A DNA stretch of 64,000 bases, from positions 1 to 64,000 of the forward strand of contig JALNYK010000009.1 of the NCBI GenBank assembly GCA_023229845.1, written 5' to 3'. Position 1 is the first letter of the stretch. Each line of letters opens with the position of its first letter. Of this stretch, positions 7,970-15,408 are shown piece after piece. The position numbers were made by a program, and so were the translations under genes. The stretch is from Gallionella sp. (GTDB taxonomy: Bacteria > Pseudomonadota > Gammaproteobacteria > Burkholderiales > Gallionellaceae). The notes beneath the pieces were generated by a model. That model was not told the DNA's origin and searched no databases. It was given only the letters and a program-made list of their open reading frames with translations.

Positions 7970-8354
7970 ACCGTTGCGTGCGGATGTATTGCCGCATCTC
8001 AAGCCCGGTGACTGGCTGACACTGTTGCTTGGGGGGATCTGCGTGGTGGTGCTGGCGCTCACGCTGTGGAACGGCGAACTCGCCGATCGCGCCGTCATCC
8101 GCAGCGGTGGCAAGATATTTCGCGAAGTACCGTTGTCGCGTGACCAGCAGATCGAAGTTCCCGGTCCGCTCGGCACCAGCGTCGTCACCATCGAGAAACG
8201 CAAGGCACGCATCAGCTCCGACCCCAGCCCGCGGCAATATTGCGTGCGCCAGGGTTGGCTGCAACAGGCCGGCGAAATCGCGATCTGCCTGCCGAACGAG
8301 GTCAGCGTCGAGCTGGCCGGTAGCCGGAAGAAATATGACAGCCTCAACTACTAG
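7941..8354 (+). CDS. NusG domain II-containing membrane protein
   Basis: The protein is about 137 aa. One N-terminal helix (WLTLLLGGICVVVLALTLW) is followed by a small beta-domain with RSGGKIFREVPLSRDQQIEVPGPLGTSVV and QYCVRQGW, the NusG_II (KOW-less) domain found in short membrane-anchored proteins. Function is unknown. The family is often paired with a Gx-transporter gene, as here. Start is uncertain: GTG 7941, 7947 or 7956, all inside the duplicated rapZ end. It overlaps rapZ by up to 29 nt. Confidence 0.75.
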   Translation: MLVRPVNWHEPLRADVLPHLKPGDWLTLLLGGICVVVLALTLWNGELADRAVIRSGGKIFREVPLSRDQQIEVPGPLGTSVVTIEKRKARISSDPSPRQYCVRQGWLQQAGEIAICLPNEVSVELAGSRKKYDSLNY

Positions 8355-8358
8355 AAAC

Positions 8359-8434
8359 GAGGACTGAGTGCTGAGTGCTGAGTGGGCCACGCTGCCCCGC
8401 TTTTTCTCAGCACTCGGAACTCAGTCCTCAGTAC
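8359..8434. repeat. Inverted repeat of the GACTGAGTGCTGAG type, copy 1
   Basis: Arms 8359-8382 and 8406-8429 (24 nt each) pair at 22 of 24 positions around a 23-nt loop, followed by AGTACT. The core GAGGACTGAGTGCTGAG/CTCAG...TCCTC recurs as a perfect 17-bp inverted repeat at 46638-46680. This is therefore a dispersed family rather than a one-off terminator. Confidence 0.8.
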
Positions 8435-8444
8435 TGTTAATAAT

Positions 8445-8981
8445 ATGACCACAACTATTAAACTGGACAGCTCCGCGGAAGATCATCACATTGCGCGCAT
8501 GGCGGCGGTGGCGCTGGGGCTGGCGGTGCTGGAGAACGCGATTCCTTCGCCGTTGCCCGGCGTGAAGCCGGGGCTGGCGAATATCGTGACGCTGATTGTG
8601 CTGGCGCGCTATGGCTGGCGAGTCGCAGCATGGGTGTCGCTGCTGCGCGTGGTGGCGGGCAGCCTGCTGTTCGGCAATTTTCTCGCGCCCGGTTTTTTTC
8701 TCAGCTTGTCCGGCGCGGTGCTCAGTCTGATCGTGCTGGCCGCGGCGCAGCACTTGCCGTCTCGCTGGTTCGGTCCGGTCAGCCACAGCATCTACGCCGC
8801 GTTTGCGCATATCGCGGGACAGATGGCGATGGTCTACCTGTGGCTGATCCCGCATGCCGGCATCGCCTATCTGATCCCGATATTCGCCGCCGCTGCGCTG
8901 GTGTTCGGCGCGGTGAACGGAGTGATCGCCGCGCGGTTCATGAATACTGCCGTGGAGGGATTTTCGGCGAAGCCTTCGTAG
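8445..8981 (+). CDS. Gx transporter family membrane protein
   Basis: A 178-aa integral membrane protein of the family often labelled Gx transporter or heptaprenyl diphosphate synthase component I. About five helices are predicted. Family signatures are ALGLAVLENAIPSPLPGVKPGLANIVTL, which matches the GxKPGLAN hallmark, and SLLFGNFLAPGFFLSLSGA. The cargo is not established. The ATG at 8445 follows the inverted repeat; the upstream in-frame extension to 8382 lies within that repeat. It forms a likely operon with the NusG-II gene. Confidence 0.8.
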   Translation: MTTTIKLDSSAEDHHIARMAAVALGLAVLENAIPSPLPGVKPGLANIVTLIVLARYGWRVAAWVSLLRVVAGSLLFGNFLAPGFFLSLSGAVLSLIVLAAAQHLPSRWFGPVSHSIYAAFAHIAGQMAMVYLWLIPHAGIAYLIPIFAAAALVFGAVNGVIAARFMNTAVEGFSAKPS

Positions 8982-9060
8982 CCCGGAAGAAGCGTAGCGG
9001 ATTCCGGGGGCGAAGTGGCGATATGGGTGTTCCCGGATTACGCTGCGCTACATCCGGGCT
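8980..9060. repeat. REP-like inverted repeat downstream of the Gx transporter gene
   Basis: Arms 8980-9008 (AGCCCGGAAGAAGCGTAGCG...) and 9032-9060 (...CGCTGCGCTACATCCGGGCT) pair over 29 nt with about five mismatches. CCCGGA-N-GCGTAGCG-TCCGGG composition is typical of bacterial REP units. It starts at the Gx transporter stop codon and abuts the left side of the IS110 element. Confidence 0.75.
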
Positions 9061-9348
9061 TGTATGATTTTACTGCACCCATCAAGGTGCCGGGGTGGAG
9101 GGACGATCCGGGCTATCTGCCAATGTTGTGGACAGACTCACGTAGCCATGTCCCCATCCTGTCTTCATCAACGTCGATTTGGGATGCAGCGGCAGGCCTC
9201 ACCAACCTGACCGCCGATAGATACAAGCTAACGCATGAAGACAGCCTCCCCCAGCGCGGTTGAGTGTACTGCGTTAACGCTTGTCTTCCCACAGCGCCGC
9301 GTTTGCCGCAGATACCTTACGTTTCCGCTGTGGCTCAAGGAGGCTGCC
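9061..9348 (+). other. IS110 left-end noncoding region, candidate bridge-RNA template
   Basis: The 288 nt between the REP-like repeat and the transposase start hold no credible gene, although the transposase frame stays open back to 9235. CCACAGC (9289-9295) and GCTGTGG (9327-9333) can pair just before the ribosome-binding site. IS110-group elements are known to encode a structured bridge (seek) RNA in this position. Element ends were not identified because the family lacks conventional terminal inverted repeats. Confidence 0.4.
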
Positions 9349-10338
9349 ATGTCTGAACATCCAACGACCCCTATAATCTTCGGTGCTGATGTTGGCAGCA
9401 CCGAAATCGTCATCGCCTGCGCTGACTCAAACCAGGCCGTGAAGACCATTGCCAATAATCGCCGGGAAATCGAAGCGTGGTTGGCGCATCTTCCCGGGAA
9501 TTCCATCATCGGTATGGAAGCGACAGGCCGCTACCATTGCACGCTGGCCGATTGCGCGGCACAGCGCGGCTTTCGTGTTTACGTCATCAATCCCAAGCGG
9601 TTGTCGCTTTATGCCAAGGGCGTCGGCCAGCGCGGCAAGACCGATCCTTTGGATGCCCGTGTCATTGCGCGCTACGTGGTGCGCGAAGGGGACCGGCTGC
9701 ATCCGTATGCCATTCCTACCGCCGTACAGCGCACACTACGTAACCTGCTGACCCAACGCGCAAACATCGTCAGGCATTGCGGAGCAATTCGCCAGTGCTT
9801 GCTGGCTACCGAATCTATCGACAGTCAGACGTTGAAGCGCGCCCACAAGAAGGCGCTGCAAAGCCTGCAAAATCTGATCGCGGAAATTGATATCCAACTT
9901 CGTAAGACGGTGAAACAGGATGCGGCGCTCGAACAGAAATGTATGAAGTTGCAAACGATAATCGGCGTCGGCCCGCTCAACGCCTTGGCGCTCACCCATC
10001 GGTTTGATCGCACACCATTTGCCAACAGCGATGCCGTGGTAGCGGCGTATGGACTGGACCCACGTCCGAAAGACTCCGGCAACAAGGTGGGCAGGCGGTG
10101 TCTGACCAAACAGGGCAACGCGGAAGACCGGCGATTGATTTATCTGGCAGCCCAAAGCGCCGCAAAGACCAAGACCTTCAGGCCGATGTATGTCGCCCTT
10201 CGGGCAAAAGGCTTCGCGACTACCGAAGCCATTGTTGTTATAGCCCGTAAGCTACTTTGCGTCGCCTTTGCCGTGTGGACTTCTAATCAGCCATTTAATC
10301 CAGAAAAACTTGGATTTCAGGCTTGCAGAAAACCATAG
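9349..10338 (+). mobile_element. IS110-family transposase
   Basis: A 329-aa DEDD recombinase. The RuvC-like domain shows D in GADVGS, E in GMEATGR, and D/D in KTDPLDARVIARY. The C-terminal Transposase_20 domain shows IIGVGPLNALALTHRF and AYGLDPRPKDSGNKVG. A strong AAGGAGG at 9337-9343 selects the ATG at 9349 over the ORF start at 9235. The frame is intact, so the element may be active. Its stop lies only 3 nt from the convergent lipB stop. Confidence 0.92.
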
Positions 10339-10341
10339 GAT

Positions 10342-10971
10342 CTACGCGTTCTTGTGTGCGAGGTGTTGCTGCAATCCGTGCACCAGATTCTGTGCCAGTT
10401 CTGCCTGTAGTTCGTTGATCGGTACTGTGACGCCGAGTTCGCAGGCCTGGGTGACGCGCAGGCCTGCATAGCCGCAGGGGTTGATGTTGGCGAACGGCGA
10501 TAAATCCATGTCCACGTTCAGCGCGAGGCCGTGGTAGCAGCAGCCGTTCTTGATCTTCAATCCGAGCGAGGCAATCTTTGCGCCGTCGACATAGACGCCG
10601 GGGGCGTCCTCGCGGCTGTGCGCGGCGACGCCGTATTCGGCCAGCAGGTCTATCACAGCCTGTTCCATCAGCCGCACCAGTTCGCGCACGCCGAGCTTCC
10701 AGCGGCGCATGTCCAGCAGCAGGTAGGCGACGATCTGACCGGGGCCGTGGTAGGTGATCTGCCCGCCGCGGTCGATCTTCACCACCGGGATATTGGTCGG
10801 GTTCAGCAGATGCTCGGGTTTGCCCGCCAGCCCTTGCGTGTAGGTTGGCGGATGTTGCACCAGCCAGATTTCGTCGCGCGTTTCGCTTGTGCGTTCGGCG
10901 GTGAAGCGCTTCATCGCGTCCCAGGTCGGCTGGTAGTCGACCATGCCCAGCGTCCTGATATGCGGTGTCAC
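10342..10971 (-). CDS. lipB: Octanoyl-[ACP]:protein N-octanoyltransferase LipB
   Basis: Transfers octanoate from ACP to lipoyl domains, the first step of protein lipoylation. It is 209 aa with RGGQITYHGPGQIVAYLLLD, the catalytic lysine in KIASLGLKIK and the acyl-accepting cysteine in NPCGYAGL. The GTG start overlaps the ybeD stop by 4 nt. The C-terminus (LVHGLQQHLAHKNA) ends next to the IS110 element, so the native end may have been altered by the insertion, though the length is normal. Confidence 0.95.
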   Translation of the reverse strand: MTPHIRTLGMVDYQPTWDAMKRFTAERTSETRDEIWLVQHPPTYTQGLAGKPEHLLNPTNIPVVKIDRGGQITYHGPGQIVAYLLLDMRRWKLGVRELVRLMEQAVIDLLAEYGVAAHSREDAPGVYVDGAKIASLGLKIKNGCCYHGLALNVDMDLSPFANINPCGYAGLRVTQACELGVTVPINELQAELAQNLVHGLQQHLAHKNA

Positions 10972-11246
10972 AGGACCATCACCACCATCGGGTGGTCACA
11001 CAGCTCCTGATAGACCGCATCGAGCTGTTCGCGCGAGGTGGCGCGTATCGTGCAGGTCAGGCTGACGTAGCGCGCGTTCTTGCTGGCGCGCATCTCCATG
11101 CTGGCGGCGGCGAAGCCGGGGTCGTGCTTCGTGACGACCTCCAGCACGGCCTGGGCGAAGCCCGCTTGTTGCTGGCCGAATATCTTCAGCGGGAAGTCGC
11201 TGGGATATTCGACCAGGCTGTGGTTCAGTTCTTTCGATTGGTTCAT
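10968..11246 (-). CDS. ybeD: DUF493 family protein YbeD
   Basis: A 92-aa ACT-like regulatory protein of unknown biochemical role, universally placed before lipB. Family features: YPSDFPLKIFGQ near the N-terminus, then SKNARYVSLTCTIRATSREQLDAVYQEL and a hydrophobic end MVVMVL. The start codon overlaps the upstream aminotransferase stop by 4 nt, so ybeD is translationally coupled on both sides. Confidence 0.9.
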   Translation of the reverse strand: MNQSKELNHSLVEYPSDFPLKIFGQQQAGFAQAVLEVVTKHDPGFAAASMEMRASKNARYVSLTCTIRATSREQLDAVYQELCDHPMVVMVL

Positions 11247-12112
11247 TTGCGCATCACGTTGTGTTTGTATTCCTGGTACAGGCTGTGCAGCCGGGCGAAC
11301 ATCGGCCCCGGCTTGCCGTTGCCGACCGGTTTGCCGTCGAGATGAGTGATCGCCAGCACCTCCTTGGTGGATGAGGTGAGCAAGAGTTCGTCGGCGGAAA
11401 AAAGTTCCGCCTTCATCACGCGCCGCACTTCGCAGGGGATGCCGTTCGCGGCGGCGATTTCCAGCATCACGTCGTAGGTGATGCCGGGCAGCATCAGGTT
11501 GTCCTTGGGAGGGGCGAGCAGCGTGCCGTTCTTCACGACGAAGATATTGCTGGCGGCGCCTTCGGTCAGGAAGGCGTCCCCGTCTTCCGATCCATGGCGG
11601 ATCAGGATGGTCTCGGCGCAGCCGGCGTCCACCGCCATCTGGCGCAGCAGCACGTTGGGCAGCAGCGCGATCGCCTTGATGTCGCAGCGCAGCCAGCGGT
11701 TGTCCTGTGCGGTGATGCAAGAAATACCGGATTCCAGCAGAGCGGCAGGCGGGGTGGGCAGCGGGCTGCTCATCGCGAACACCGTGGGCGGTACCGGCGG
11801 ATTGGGGAATGCATGGTCGCGCTTGGCCGCGCCGCGGGTGATGTGCAGGTACAGGTACTGGTCCTCGCCTTCGTTGCGCGCGATCAGTTTTTCGACAATG
11901 CGCGTCCATTCGGTTTCGTCGTGTGGATTGGCGAGCTTGATGCCGTCCAGGCTGTGCTGCAGGCGCTTAAGATGTTCGGGCAGCCTGAACGCGCGGCGCG
12001 AATACACCGGAATGACTTCGTACACGCCGTCGCCGAAGATGAAGCCGCGATCCAGCACGGAGACCTTCGCTTCCGCGATGGGCAGGAATTCGCCGTTCAG
12101 GTAGATCGTCAT
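11243..12112 (-). CDS. dat: D-alanine aminotransferase (class IV, PLP)
   Basis: A 289-aa fold-type IV aminotransferase interconverting D-alanine and 2-oxo acids. The N-terminus MTIYLNGEFLPIAEAKVSVLDRGF and the PLP lysine K146 in RCDIKAIALLPNVL match DAAT enzymes, as does EGAASNIFVVKNG near residue 185. Its place between dacA and ybeD suggests a role in D-Ala supply or recycling for peptidoglycan. Branched-chain aminotransferase or 4-amino-4-deoxychorismate lyase are less likely alternatives. Confidence 0.88.
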   Translation of the reverse strand: MTIYLNGEFLPIAEAKVSVLDRGFIFGDGVYEVIPVYSRRAFRLPEHLKRLQHSLDGIKLANPHDETEWTRIVEKLIARNEGEDQYLYLHITRGAAKRDHAFPNPPVPPTVFAMSSPLPTPPAALLESGISCITAQDNRWLRCDIKAIALLPNVLLRQMAVDAGCAETILIRHGSEDGDAFLTEGAASNIFVVKNGTLLAPPKDNLMLPGITYDVMLEIAAANGIPCEVRRVMKAELFSADELLLTSSTKEVLAITHLDGKPVGNGKPGPMFARLHSLYQEYKHNVMRK

Positions 12113-12121
12113 GTCGCTCTC

Positions 12122-13258
12122 CTATTCGAACATCAGTCGGATGCTGTCCCAGCCGCGCGACAGCACGTTAGCCAAGGATACGCTGTCCAGTGCGACCAGC
12201 GGGTATTCCGCATAAGGCTTGCCCGCCAGCGTCAGTTTGAGCACACCCAGCTGCTGGCCGCCGGTGACAGGTGCGAGGATGGGCTGGCGCGTCTGCACCG
12301 AGGCCTTGATTTGAGCGAGTTTACCTTTGGGTATGCTCAAGAACAGGTCGTTGCGGAAGCCGACGCCGATCTCGCTCTCGCTGCCTTTCCAGATGCGCAG
12401 CTGAGTGACCGGCTGATCCTTCTGGTACAGGTGCACCACGTCGAAATTCTGGAAGCCGAAATTCAGCAGCTTCTGGCTTTCGATTGCGCGCAGATTGTCC
12501 GAACTGGCGCCGAGCAGCACCGCGATCAGGCGGCGGTCGTTGCGCTTGGCGGTGCCGACCAGGCAGTAGCCGGCGGTTTCGGTGTGCCCGGTCTTCATCC
12601 CGTCCGCATAGGGGTCCATCCACAACAGCCGGTTGCGGTTAGCCTGCGTCACATTGTTGAAGGTGTAGTCGCGCATCGCGAACAGATGCTGATGCTGGGG
12701 ATAGTCGCGCACGATGGCGGCGGTCAGCAGCGCCAGATCGGTCGCGCTGCTGTAATGTCCGGCATTCGGCAAGCCGACCGGATTACTGAAGCGGGTGTTG
12801 TTCATGCCCAGGCGCTTCGCTTCCTTGTTCATCATGTCGACAAAGCCCGCCTCGCTGCCGGCGATGCTGAGGGACAGCGCGATCGCGGCATCATTGCCGG
12901 ATTGCACGATCAGGCCGCGCAACAGTTCGTTCACGGTGACCTCCTGGCCGGCTTTGAGCAGCATGCGCGATTCGCCGCCCTGAGTGCGCACCGCGCTAGC
13001 GGGGACTGTCAGCGGCTGTTCCAGCGACAGCGTCTTGTGTTTGAGCGCGTCGAAAGTCAGATAGGCTGTCATCAGCTTGGTCAGCGAAGCGGGTTCCATG
13101 CGCGCATCGCCATTCTGGTTCACCAGAATCTGGTTGCTGGTGTAGTCGTACAGCAGATAGGACTTGGCGGACAACAGTGGCGCGGCGGGCATAGGGGGCG
13201 GAGATGCGAGGCCGGCGGCGGGCAACAGCAGGCTGGCTAATAGCAGAATGGATCTCAT
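12122..13258 (-). CDS. dacA: D-alanyl-D-alanine carboxypeptidase (PBP5/6 type)
   Basis: Low-molecular-weight PBP that trims the terminal D-Ala of peptidoglycan pentapeptides in the periplasm. It is 378 aa: signal peptide (LLLASLLLPAAGLAS), catalytic SLTK at residues 58-61, SGN at 120-122, KTG at 222-224, then a C-terminal beta domain and a short amphipathic tail (VLSRGWDSIRLMFE) for membrane anchoring. First gene of the leftward dacA-dat-ybeD-lipB operon, the same order as E. coli dacA-ybeD-lipB with dat inserted. Confidence 0.95.
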   Translation of the reverse strand: MRSILLLASLLLPAAGLASPPPMPAAPLLSAKSYLLYDYTSNQILVNQNGDARMEPASLTKLMTAYLTFDALKHKTLSLEQPLTVPASAVRTQGGESRMLLKAGQEVTVNELLRGLIVQSGNDAAIALSLSIAGSEAGFVDMMNKEAKRLGMNNTRFSNPVGLPNAGHYSSATDLALLTAAIVRDYPQHQHLFAMRDYTFNNVTQANRNRLLWMDPYADGMKTGHTETAGYCLVGTAKRNDRRLIAVLLGASSDNLRAIESQKLLNFGFQNFDVVHLYQKDQPVTQLRIWKGSESEIGVGFRNDLFLSIPKGKLAQIKASVQTRQPILAPVTGGQQLGVLKLTLAGKPYAEYPLVALDSVSLANVLSRGWDSIRLMFE

Positions 13259-13452
13259 GGTCGGCTGATTTTCCTTGGGGAGGCGATTATAGTCCGTGCG
13301 TGCCGAGCAGCGAAGGCGGATTCGGCTTGCTTGCGGGAAATCGCCACAAGTCTAGGAAATGGACTAGGCCGGAATATATAGGCATTTAGGCATATTGAAA
13401 TTGCGGCCAAGGGCGGATATAAAGGCCGCAATACTAATGAATGGAGGTTGAT

Positions 13453-13875
13453 ATGGCGCTGCTGGCGGGAGTAAAGGATTTTTTTGGATTCGATGAGATG
13501 CGTGCCTCACGCAAGGAACTTAATCTGTTGGGCGCTGCCGAGGCTCACATCCTGTGGAAGGCGCGCCTGGGGCATCATATCGAGGGCAATATTCGTGAGC
13601 CGCTGGAGCATGTGTTGGTCGGACAAAGCGGGTTCTGTCAGTTGGGCTGCTGGATCAATGGGCCGGAACTGGAGCCGTTCCGGGATATGCCGGAGTTCGA
13701 TCAGTTGAAAGAAGCGCATCGGCAGTTTCACCAGTTCGGCGGGCTGGTCGTCGAGAAGCTCAAGGCAGGTGAACGCGCCGCCGCGCGGGAAATATTCCGG
13801 AACGAGTACAACCAGGCGTTACGCGCCATCATTCAGGCGCTGACTGGGATCAACAGGCACCTGCACGAAGGCTGA
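13453..13875 (+). CDS. Stand-alone CZB (chemoreceptor zinc-binding) protein
   Basis: A 140-aa soluble protein consisting mainly of a CZB domain. The zinc-binding pattern is visible: H in EAHILWKARLGHHIEG, the C in FCQLGCWINGPELE, and H residues in KEAHRQFHQFGG. CZB domains usually end chemoreceptors or precede GGDEF domains (E. coli DgcZ), so a free-standing copy may act as a zinc-sensing partner. TGGAGG at 13442-13447 places the start at ATG 13453; an in-frame ATG at 13441 lies inside that site. Convergent with the HDOD gene. Confidence 0.82.
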   Translation: MALLAGVKDFFGFDEMRASRKELNLLGAAEAHILWKARLGHHIEGNIREPLEHVLVGQSGFCQLGCWINGPELEPFRDMPEFDQLKEAHRQFHQFGGLVVEKLKAGERAAAREIFRNEYNQALRAIIQALTGINRHLHEG

Positions 13876-13892
13876 TTTCTTCTCAATCCGCC

Positions 13893-14765
13893 CTAGATTC
13901 CGGTCATATGGGCGGCCTGTACCGCGAGTTCGTTGGACTGGGCGCGAATTTCTTCAGCTTCCGACGGATTGATGCCCAATTCTTCCCATTCGAAGTCCGT
14001 GATTTCATCTCCGGTATGTTCGGCGATGCCGAAATCCGGCAGAACTTTCTCGGCCACGCTGATCAACCTTACCAGCAGATTTTTCTCCGGCATCTCGTCC
14101 ACATAGGGGGGATGGTGGTAGCCCAGCACCGCGGATATTTCTGCAGGCAGGTTCCAGTGTCGCGCAATCTGCGATCCGATATAGCAATGCGTGATCCCGA
14201 GCGTCTCCAGCTCGACTTCCAGCACCGGGCGTTTGGGCTGCAGGCGAATTTGGTGATGCAGTTCGTTGCTCAACTTATGGTCGAGATAGTGCAGCGCCAT
14301 GAATCCGATGTCGTGCAGCAGTCCGGCCAGAAAGATTTGATCTTCGGGGGGGCGGATGCGGTAAGGCATAGCGGCGGCGATGGTGCGCATCACCACGGCG
14401 ATAGTCATACAGTGCAGCCACAGGTCTTGGGGTTTGAAATCTCGGCCCGGCGGGAGTTTGGTGAAGTCGGACATCGAGGCGATGCCGATGGCAACCGATT
14501 TGACCCGGGTCAGGCCGAGCAGCAGGGCGGCATCATTGACGGTTGATATTTTGCGCGTCACGCCCATGATGGGCGAGTTTGACAGGCCGACCAGTTTGGC
14601 GGAGATCTGCGGATCTTGACCGATCAGTCGGAGCAGTTCCGTTTCGCCTTCGTCGGTGTTGAGCTCGAGAGCGAGTAGTTTTTGCGCGATGCTGGGCATC
14701 GCGGGGAGAGATTCGAGATTGGCCAAGGCATGTTTAAGCCTGGTGCGGGTACTTTCGTCGGTCAT
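13893..14765 (-). CDS. HDOD domain signalling protein
   Basis: A 290-aa single HDOD domain, a divergent HD phosphohydrolase fold used in signalling. Characteristic stretches: LPAMPSIAQKLLAL, DPQISAKLVGLSNSP, LLGLTRVKSVAIGIA, then FLAGLLHDIGFMAL retaining HD, and VLGYHHPP. No partner domain is fused. The neighbouring CZB and RegBA genes suggest a sensory role. Substrate or effector is unknown. Confidence 0.85.
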   Translation of the reverse strand: MTDESTRTRLKHALANLESLPAMPSIAQKLLALELNTDEGETELLRLIGQDPQISAKLVGLSNSPIMGVTRKISTVNDAALLLGLTRVKSVAIGIASMSDFTKLPPGRDFKPQDLWLHCMTIAVVMRTIAAAMPYRIRPPEDQIFLAGLLHDIGFMALHYLDHKLSNELHHQIRLQPKRPVLEVELETLGITHCYIGSQIARHWNLPAEISAVLGYHHPPYVDEMPEKNLLVRLISVAEKVLPDFGIAEHTGDEITDFEWEELGINPSEAEEIRAQSNELAVQAAHMTGI

Positions 14766-14859
14766 CGGATATTTGTGTGTGTCGCGTGGTTCGGCTTGTG
14801 GCTGGTAGCAGCCTAGGGCGAACTATACGAAAGAATCACGGAATCCGCGAGGGCTAATT

Positions 14860-15408
14860 CTAGTCCGTGCGTGAGGGCGGCTTGCCCAGCTTGCGTTGCA
14901 GGGTGCGGCGGTGCATGTTGAGCGCACGCGCGGTGGCCGAGATGTTGCCGTCGTGTTCAAGCAACACCCGCTGGATGTGTTCCCATTCCAGATTGCCGAT
15001 CAGCGTGGGTTGTGCCTTGGGCGGAGTGTTTTCGTCGGGCGCGTGGCTGAAGGCCGCGACGATTTCGTCGGCATTGGCGGGTTTTGCAAGGTACTGGGTC
15101 GCCCCTAGCTTGATGGCCTCGACGGCGGTGGCGATGCTGGCATAGCCGGTCAGCATCACGATGCGCGTGTTAGGGTCGAGCTCGTGCAGCGCCTTGACCA
15201 GCACGAGCCCGGGGGCGCCATCCATCTTCAGGTCTACCACGGCATATTCCGGCGGGTTAGCCTGCGCCAACGGAAGCGCCTGTTCCACGCTGTGTGCCAC
15301 GCAGACGCTGTAGCCGCGCTTTTCCAGCGCGGCGGACAACACCCGGCAGAAGGTGGTGTCGTCGTCAACCAGCAGCAGCGAAGCCTGTTCGTTGGATGCG
15401 CAGCTCAT
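14860..15408 (-). CDS. regA: RegA/PrrA-type response regulator
   Basis: Response regulator of the global redox system that controls respiration, carbon and nitrogen assimilation in proteobacteria. It is 182 aa: receiver with DD pair LLVDDD, phosphoacceptor Asp in YAVVDLKMDGAPG, Thr in MLTGYASI and Lys in LAKPAN, then a Fis-type HTH (ISATARALNMHRRTLQRKL), the highly conserved RegA output. Its ATG overlaps the regB stop by 4 nt. Confidence 0.9.
   Translation of the reverse strand: MSCASNEQASLLLVDDDTTFCRVLSAALEKRGYSVCVAHSVEQALPLAQANPPEYAVVDLKMDGAPGLVLVKALHELDPNTRIVMLTGYASIATAVEAIKLGATQYLAKPANADEIVAAFSHAPDENTPPKAQPTLIGNLEWEHIQRVLLEHDGNISATARALNMHRRTLQRKLGKPPSRTD

Noticed and set aside
11594..13240. 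548-codon plus-strand frame across dat and dacA
   Set aside because: It is an antisense shadow of two clearly recognised minus-strand enzymes and has no family character.
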